NCBI GenBank assembly: GCA_900540595.1
Contig: UQGL01000050.1
Coordinates: 1 to 11,666 of the forward strand
DNA length: 11,666 nucleotides
From: an uncultured Oscillospiraceae bacterium
GTDB lineage: Bacteria; Bacillota; Clostridia; Oscillospirales; Ruminococcaceae
Direction of reading: 5' to 3'
The notes beneath the pieces are model-generated. The model saw nothing but the letters and a program-made list of their open reading frames with translations, was not told the origin of the DNA and did not search any database. Numbering within the stretch: the first letter of the stretch is position 1; each line of letters begins with the position of its first letter. Shown here piece after piece: positions 6,613-11,666 of the stretch. The translations under genes and the position numbers were made by a program.

Positions 6613-7297
6613 GGTCGGCCTCCTTTTTCTCGGTAACTTTACGCAGCAGCGTCAAAGTCGCCGTAATGCCCAGCATGGAGGGGATCAGAAAATTGCTGCT
6701 GCCGAAAATCAAAAGGCAGACCAGCGAGACGCCCAGCCCCACCAGCGCGGGGGTGTGATCCCCGCTTGCCTTCCACTGCTCGGTCATGACGACGAGGAAC
6801 AGCGCGGTCATGGAAAAATCGATGCCGGTGGTATCAAAGGGAAGCACGCTGCCCAGCAGCGCCCCCGCCACGCAGCCCACAACCCAGTAAAACTGATCCA
6901 GCAGCGACACCCAGAAAAAGTATCTGCTCTGGTCAACGCCCTCGGGCGCGTCGCCGCTGCACACAACGGAGTAAGTCTCATCAGTCAGGGCAAAAATCAA
7001 GTACGGCTTAGCCGCGCCGGTATTTTTATAACGTTCCAACATCGAAATACCATAAAATAGATGCCGCGCGTTGACCATCAGCGTCATGAGCGCCGCCGAA
7101 ATCAGCGACGCGCCACCCGCCAATAAATCGATCGTGACATACTGCATACTGCCCGCATAGATCAGGCCGCCCATGGCCAGCGCCCAGCCCGCGCCGTAAC
7201 CCTTGCTTTGCAGCAGCACGCCAAAGCCCAGCCCCAGCACGATGTACCCCGCCATGATGGGCACAGAGCGCACAAAGGCGTATTTGAATGTTTTCAA
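6602..7297 (-). CDS. azlC: AzlC, large subunit of branched-chain amino acid exporter
   Basis: 231 residues with several predicted membrane helices; normal length for the family. Conserved signatures are YAGSMQY (47-53), VNARHLFYG (75-83), LTDETYSV (104-111) and DFSMTALFLVVM (160-171). It is expected to form the main export channel with AzlD. The start appears to be TTG at 7297: an in-frame TAA lies six codons upstream, the nearby ATG is out of frame and soon stops, and an AAAGGGG site is about 10 bases upstream. The next in-frame Met is codon 14, too far into the first helix to be a good start. In Bacillus the azl genes are repressed by the Lrp-like AzlB; no such gene lies in this window. First gene of a two-gene operon. 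Confidence 0.9.
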   Translation of the reverse strand: MKTFKYAFVRSVPIMAGYIVLGLGFGVLLQSKGYGAGWALAMGGLIYAGSMQYVTIDLLAGGASLISAALMTLMVNARHLFYGISMLERYKNTGAAKPYLIFALTDETYSVVCSGDAPEGVDQSRYFFWVSLLDQFYWVVGCVAGALLGSVLPFDTTGIDFSMTALFLVVMTEQWKASGDHTPALVGLGVSLVCLLIFGSSNFLIPSMLGITATLTLLRKVTEKKEADHAV

Positions 7298-7325
7298 CTT
7301 CCCATTTCCCCTTTAACCTACTAAA

Positions 7326-7349
7326 GTGCTATGTTGGCTAGTATAGCAC
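7326..7349. promoter_or_regulatory. Inverted repeat across the azlCD -10 region, candidate operator
   Basis: GTGCTAT (7326-7332) and ATAGCAC (7343-7349) form a perfect 7-base inverted repeat with a 10-base gap. It overlaps the -10 box (7345-7340) and the expected transcription start of azlC, the classic position for a repressor site. By family precedent an Lrp/AzlB-type repressor would fit, but the site itself does not identify the regulator. Confidence 0.5.
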
Positions 7350-7368
7350 AAAAAAAATCCCTATGCAA
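7340..7368 (-). promoter_or_regulatory. Probable promoter of azlCD
   Basis: On the minus strand TTGCAT (7368-7363), a 17-base spacer and TATACT (7345-7340) form a good vegetative promoter. Transcription would begin near 7334, giving a leader of about 36 bases before the TTG start. The -35 box is one base away from the T tract of the dnaK terminator. Confidence 0.75.
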
Positions 7369-7369
7369 C

Positions 7370-7396
7370 AAAAAAGGCTTCCCCCGAGAGGGAAGC
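7370..7396 (-). terminator. Intrinsic terminator of dnaK
   Basis: On the minus strand GCTTCCC (7396-7390), a 6-base loop and GGGAAGC (7383-7377) are followed by C and six T residues (7375-7370). It lies about 125 bases past the dnaK stop codon, at the far end of the palindromic element, and directly abuts the azlCD promoter. Confidence 0.7.
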
Positions 7397-7515
7397 TGTC
7401 CGCGAAGCAGACTGATGCGAGGCAAGCGTGCCAATGCAGCCCATTATCGGGCAGTCAGGGCAAACCCGCCCCTCATCCGGCTCTGCGGAGCCACCTTCCC
7501 CCAAAGGGGGAAGGC
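7376..7515. repeat. 140-bp palindromic element downstream of dnaK
   Basis: The gap between dnaK and the azlCD promoter is almost wholly filled by a hairpin-rich block: GCTTCCC/GGGAAGC (7377-7396), GGCTC-TGCG-GAGCC (7479-7492) and the perfect CCTTCCCCC-AAA-GGGGGAAGG (7494-7514). Its right half, read on the minus strand (stable stem, GGTGGC, small hairpin, GGATGAGGGG, GGTTTGCCC), parallels the right arm of the 5236-5372 element on the plus strand, so the two look like diverged copies. It ends 4 bases from the dnaK stop codon. Confidence 0.65.
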
Positions 7516-7519
7516 AAAA

Positions 7520-9295
<1,776 letters not shown>

Positions 9296-9341
9296 GGTGG
9301 TATTTGTCCTTTCAAAAAAGACAATTTTGATTCTTGCTTCT

Positions 9342-9347
9342 ATTGTA
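9342..9347 (-). promoter_or_regulatory. Possible -10 box of dnaK; rest of the upstream gap unremarkable
   Basis: The 307-base gap 9296-9602 separates divergent dnaK and hisB. On the minus strand TACAAT (9347-9342) is a plausible -10 box about 47 bases before the dnaK start, but no convincing -35 box stands at 16-18 bases. I see no CIRCE (TTAGCACTC/GAGTGCTAA) and no CtsR-type direct GGTCAAA repeat. The middle of the gap (about 9400-9525) holds nothing I can interpret. Confidence 0.3.
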
Positions 9348-9529
9348 GCGTTTACCGCGCCGAAAAGTGTTGCGATTTCGTAAATATTTGCAGACCAATC
9401 CGGGCAGAGCCTGCCAATTTTACCCAATACCGGCCCGCCGCAGCAAGGCCGCCCCGCCCCCGGCTGAACAAAAGCAGAAAATCAGGCCGGAATGCAAAAG
9501 ATTTGAAACCAAAAACCTTCCGTAAAGCG

Positions 9530-9558
9530 TTGACGCACCCCGTCCGGCGTGTTATAGT
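9530..9558 (+). promoter_or_regulatory. Probable promoter of hisB-glyA
   Basis: TTGACG (9530-9535) and TATAGT (9553-9558) are separated by 17 bases, close to the vegetative consensus. Transcription would begin near 9565, leaving a leader of about 38 bases that ends in a GAGGAGGG ribosome site. There is no room for a T-box or a histidine-type leader peptide. Confidence 0.75.
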
Positions 9559-9602
9559 TAATAAATACCAGCGATTTACACCGCTAAAGAGGAGGGTTTC
9601 TC

Positions 9603-10190
9603 ATGGCACGCACCGCGACTGTGACCCGCAACACGCGGGAGACGCAGATCACGCTGACCATCGACCTTGACGGCACCGGCAAGACCGACCTGCACACCGG
9701 CATCGGCTTTTTTGACCATATGCTGGACGGCTTTGCCCGCCACGGCCTGTTTGATCTGAGCGTGACCTGCCACGGCGATCTGGATGTAGACTGCCACCAT
9801 ACGATCGAGGACATCGGCATTGCGCTGGGCACCGCCCTCAAGGAGGCGCTGGGCGACAAGGCCGGCCTTGTGCGGTACGGCAGCTGTATGCTGCCGATGG
9901 ACGAGACGCTGGCGCTCTGCGCCGTGGATCTGGGCGGGCGGCCGTATTTTGTGTACGATGCCGCCTTTGCCGGGCAAAGCTGCGGCGGCATGGACACCCA
10001 GATGGCGCGGGAGTTCTTCTACGCCGTGTCCTACAGCGCCATGATGAACCTGCACCTGAAGGTGCTGTACGGTGAGAACGACCACCATAAGCTGGAGGCC
10101 ATGTTCAAAGCCTTTGCCAAAGCTCTGGACGCCGCCACCCGCAGGGACGCGCGGATCAACGGGGTGTTATCGACAAAGGGGACGTTATAA
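9603..10190 (+). CDS. hisB: Imidazoleglycerol-phosphate dehydratase
   Basis: 195 residues, the normal length of a monofunctional IGPD. It removes water from imidazoleglycerol phosphate to give imidazoleacetol phosphate, a late step of histidine synthesis in the cytoplasm. Duplicated metal-binding motifs are clear: GIGFFDHMLDGFARHG (33-48), HHTIEDIGIALG (65-76) and DHHKLEAMFKAFAKAL (160-175), supplying the histidines and glutamates that bind two manganese ions. The C-terminal RDARINGVLSTKGTL (181-195) is also typical. There is no HisN-type phosphatase domain as in E. coli HisB. The start at 9603 has GGAGG 7 bases upstream. No other his gene is in the window, so the histidine pathway is at least partly dispersed in this genome. 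glyA follows after 55 bases on the same strand. Confidence 0.96.
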   Translation: MARTATVTRNTRETQITLTIDLDGTGKTDLHTGIGFFDHMLDGFARHGLFDLSVTCHGDLDVDCHHTIEDIGIALGTALKEALGDKAGLVRYGSCMLPMDETLALCAVDLGGRPYFVYDAAFAGQSCGGMDTQMAREFFYAVSYSAMMNLHLKVLYGENDHHKLEAMFKAFAKALDAATRRDARINGVLSTKGTL

Positions 10191-10192
10191 TC

Positions 10193-10220
10193 CGCCTTAC
10201 GGGATGTAAGGCGTGATTTT
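10193..10220 (+). terminator. Hairpin between hisB and glyA, weak terminator or attenuator
   Basis: CGCCTTAC (10193-10200) and GTAAGGCG (10206-10213) form a perfect 8-bp stem with a 5-base loop, 3 bases past the hisB stop codon. The following TGATTTTATTT is only a broken T tract. I see no convincing separate promoter for glyA, so the hairpin more probably lowers readthrough or protects the upstream message than ends transcription completely. Confidence 0.45.
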
Positions 10221-10245
10221 ATTTCTAAAATGGAGGGAAAGCAGT

Positions 10246-11502
10246 ATGTACAAGGACATCATCGACACCATCGGCTATGTGGAAAAAGTTGACCCCGAAC
10301 TGGGCGCGGCCATGGACCGTGAGCTGGGCCGCCAGCGCCAGAACATTGAGCTGATCGCCAGCGAGAACATTGTCTCCCCCGCCGTGATGGCGGCCATGGG
10401 CAGCGTGCTGACCAACAAGTACGCGGAAGGCTACCCCGGCCATCGCTACTACGGCGGCTGCCAGTTTGTGGACGAGGTCGAGCAGATCGCCATCGACCGC
10501 GCCTGCAAGCTGTTCGGCGCCAAGTACGCCAATGTCCAGCCCCACTCCGGCGCACAGGCCAACCTCGCCGTCTACTTTGCGCTGCTGAACGTGGGCGATA
10601 CCGTCATGGGCATGGACCTGTCTCAGGGCGGCCATCTGACCCACGGCTCCCCCGTGAACATGAGCGGCAAAAACTACAACTTCGTCTCCTACGGCGTCTC
10701 GGCCGAGGACGGCCGCATTGACTACGCCGCGCTGGCCAAGCAGGTGGCGAAGGTCCGCCCCAAGCTGATCGTGGCCGGTGCGTCCGCCTACCCGCGCGCC
10801 ATTGACTTTGAGAAGCTGGCCGAGATCGCCCACGGCTACGGTGCCATGCTGATGGTCGATATGGCCCACATTGCCGGTCTGGTCGCAGGCGGCCAGCACC
10901 AGAGCCCTGTGCCCCACGCCGATGTCGTGACCACCACGACCCACAAGACGCTGCGCGGCCCCCGCGGCGGCCTGATCCTGACGAACAACGAGTACCTGAT
11001 CAAGCGGATCAACTCCGCCATCTTCCCCGGCACGCAGGGCGGCCCGCTGGAGCATGTCATCGCCGCAAAGGCCGTCTGCTTCGGCGAGGCGCTGAAGCCT
11101 GAGTTCAAGGAGTATGCCCGCAAGATCGTTGAAAATGCGAAGGCACTGGAGGCCGAGCTGACCGCCCGCGGCGTGAAGCTGGTCTCCGGCGGCACCGACA
11201 ACCATCTGCTGCTGATTGACCTGACCGATGAGGACTGCACCGGCAAGGAGCTGGAGCATAACCTTGACGAGGTACACATCACCGCCAACAAAAACACCGT
11301 CCCCGGTGAGAAGCGCAGCCCGTTTGTGACGAGCGGCGTGCGCATCGGCACCCCCGCCGTGACGACCCGCGGCATGGGTGTTGAGGAGATGAAGATCATC
11401 GCCGACTGCATCGCGGACTGCATCTTTGACTTTGCCGCCAAGAAAGACGACATTGCCAAGCGCGTTGCCGATTTGACCGCGAAGTTCCCGCTGTATGAGT
11501 GA
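10246..11502 (+). CDS. glyA: Serine hydroxymethyltransferase
   Basis: 418 residues, the usual bacterial length. This PLP enzyme interconverts serine plus tetrahydrofolate with glycine plus 5,10-methylene-tetrahydrofolate, feeding one-carbon metabolism. Signatures: [12 protein letters not shown] (34-45), [15 protein letters not shown] (57-71), [10 protein letters not shown] (97-106), [14 protein letters not shown] (203-216) with the cofactor-contacting Asp205 and His208, the PLP-binding Lys234 in [13 protein letters not shown] (230-242), FPGTQGGP (260-267) and SGVRIGTPA (363-371), where the arginine binds the substrate carboxylate. The start at 10246 is supported by GGAGGG 8 bases upstream; an in-frame extension to 10213 would enter the hisB-glyA hairpin. 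It is probably transcribed from the hisB promoter and ends at a strong terminator. Confidence 0.97.
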   Translation: MYKDIIDTIGYVEKVDPELGAAMDRELGRQRQNIELIASENIVSPAVMAAMGSVLTNKYAEGYPGHRYYGGCQFVDEVEQIAIDRACKLFGAKYANVQPHSGAQANLAVYFALLNVGDTVMGMDLSQGGHLTHGSPVNMSGKNYNFVSYGVSAEDGRIDYAALAKQVAKVRPKLIVAGASAYPRAIDFEKLAEIAHGYGAMLMVDMAHIAGLVAGGQHQSPVPHADVVTTTTHKTLRGPRGGLILTNNEYLIKRINSAIFPGTQGGPLEHVIAAKAVCFGEALKPEFKEYARKIVENAKALEAELTARGVKLVSGGTDNHLLLIDLTDEDCTGKELEHNLDEVHITANKNTVPGEKRSPFVTSGVRIGTPAVTTRGMGVEEMKIIADCIADCIFDFAAKKDDIAKRVADLTAKFPLYE

Positions 11503-11523
11503 TTTTGAGCAATAAATAAACCG

Positions 11524-11558
11524 TCCCGCCGAGGTGTACGCCCCGGCGGGATTTTTTT
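11524..11558 (+). terminator. Intrinsic terminator of glyA
   Basis: TCCCGCCG (11524-11531) pairs with CGGCGGGA (11544-11551), and the inner GG/CC pairs extend the stem. It is followed by seven T residues (11552-11558). It lies 21 bases past the glyA stop codon and closes the hisB-glyA unit. Confidence 0.9.
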
Positions 11559-11581
11559 GTGGGTGGTTATGGCGCGGTTGC

Positions 11582-11608
11582 GGGGCGTCGAGGACGCCGC
11601 CCCCTACA
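11582..11608. repeat. Palindromic intergenic repeat, further copy
   Basis: GGCGTC-GAG-GACGCC (11584-11598) is a perfect 6-bp hairpin, extended by GG/CC outside a one-base bulge, and followed by CCCCTACA. Read on the other strand it begins TGTAGGGGGCGG, like the ends of the repeats at 2410-2490 (CGTAGGGGCGG) and 5-31 (TGTAGAGGCCG). Confidence 0.55.
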
Positions 11609-11642
11609 ACAAAAGGATAAAGGAGTTCTAAAGGCACAGTGC

Positions 11643-11664
11643 GGCGGCCTGAGGGCAGGCCGCC
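11643..11664. other. Perfect hairpin at the right edge
   Basis: GGCGGCCTG (11643-11651) and CAGGCCGCC (11656-11664) form a perfect 9-bp stem with a 4-base loop. The window ends 2 bases later, so a following T tract cannot be seen. It is probably the terminator of a neighbouring gene or another repeat. Confidence 0.45.
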
Positions 11665-11666
11665 CT

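Noticed and set aside
7326..7349. CIRCE-like heat-shock operator near dnaK
   Set aside because: The half sites GTGCTAT/ATAGCAC are in the reverse order to CIRCE (TTAGCACTC-N9-GAGTGCTAA), and the site lies at the azlC promoter, downstream of dnaK.
10225..11637. A 470-codon open frame on the minus strand opposite glyA
   Set aside because: It is a shadow of glyA, rich in Val, Ala, Gly and His with no family features, and it crosses the glyA terminator and a repeat.

Overview
This 11.7-kb window looks like a chromosomal housekeeping region of a GC-rich, gut-type member of the Clostridia. The closest fit I can suggest is the Faecalibacterium/Subdoligranulum/Gemmiger group of the Oscillospiraceae, but that is inference from family resemblance, not a search. 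Supporting signs are strong GGAGG-type ribosome sites, a Gram-positive-type DnaK without the proteobacterial N-terminal insertion, a clostridial 'hydratase'-type aconitase beside an NAD-type isocitrate dehydrogenase, and GC-rich palindromic repeats in most intergenic gaps.

Layout, left to right. (1) 1-75: repeat hairpin and a strong terminator. (2) 73-3557, minus strand: icd (isocitrate dehydrogenase) then acn (aconitase-family hydratase), separated by a 221-bp MITE-like element. (3) 3558-3840: divergent promoter region with two small palindromes. (4) 3841-5214, plus: citrate synthase. (5) 5236-5372: a 137-bp long palindrome. (6) 5475-6218, plus: TVP38/TMEM64 (VTT-domain) membrane protein, ending in a bidirectional terminator. 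(7) 6280-7297, minus: azlC-azlD, a two-subunit branched-chain amino acid exporter with overlapping genes and a well-formed promoter. (8) 7376-7515: a second palindromic element that carries the dnaK terminator. (9) 7520-9295, minus: a stand-alone dnaK. (10) 9603-11502, plus: hisB and glyA behind a near-consensus promoter, closed by a strong terminator.

The first block is a metabolic unit. Citrate synthase, aconitase and NAD-isocitrate dehydrogenase turn oxaloacetate and acetyl-CoA into 2-oxoglutarate, the carbon skeleton for glutamate. No other TCA gene is present in the window, which fits the biosynthetic oxidative half-pathway of many anaerobes. azlCD, hisB and glyA also belong to amino acid metabolism; dnaK and the VTT protein are unrelated neighbours.

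I found no defence system, prophage, CRISPR array, tRNA, rRNA or convincing new multi-gene system. The most unusual content is non-coding: nested and related palindromic repeats, some apparently used as terminators, and an inverted repeat lying across the azlCD promoter. Among proteins, the divergent active site of the aconitase-family enzyme is the point most worth checking.
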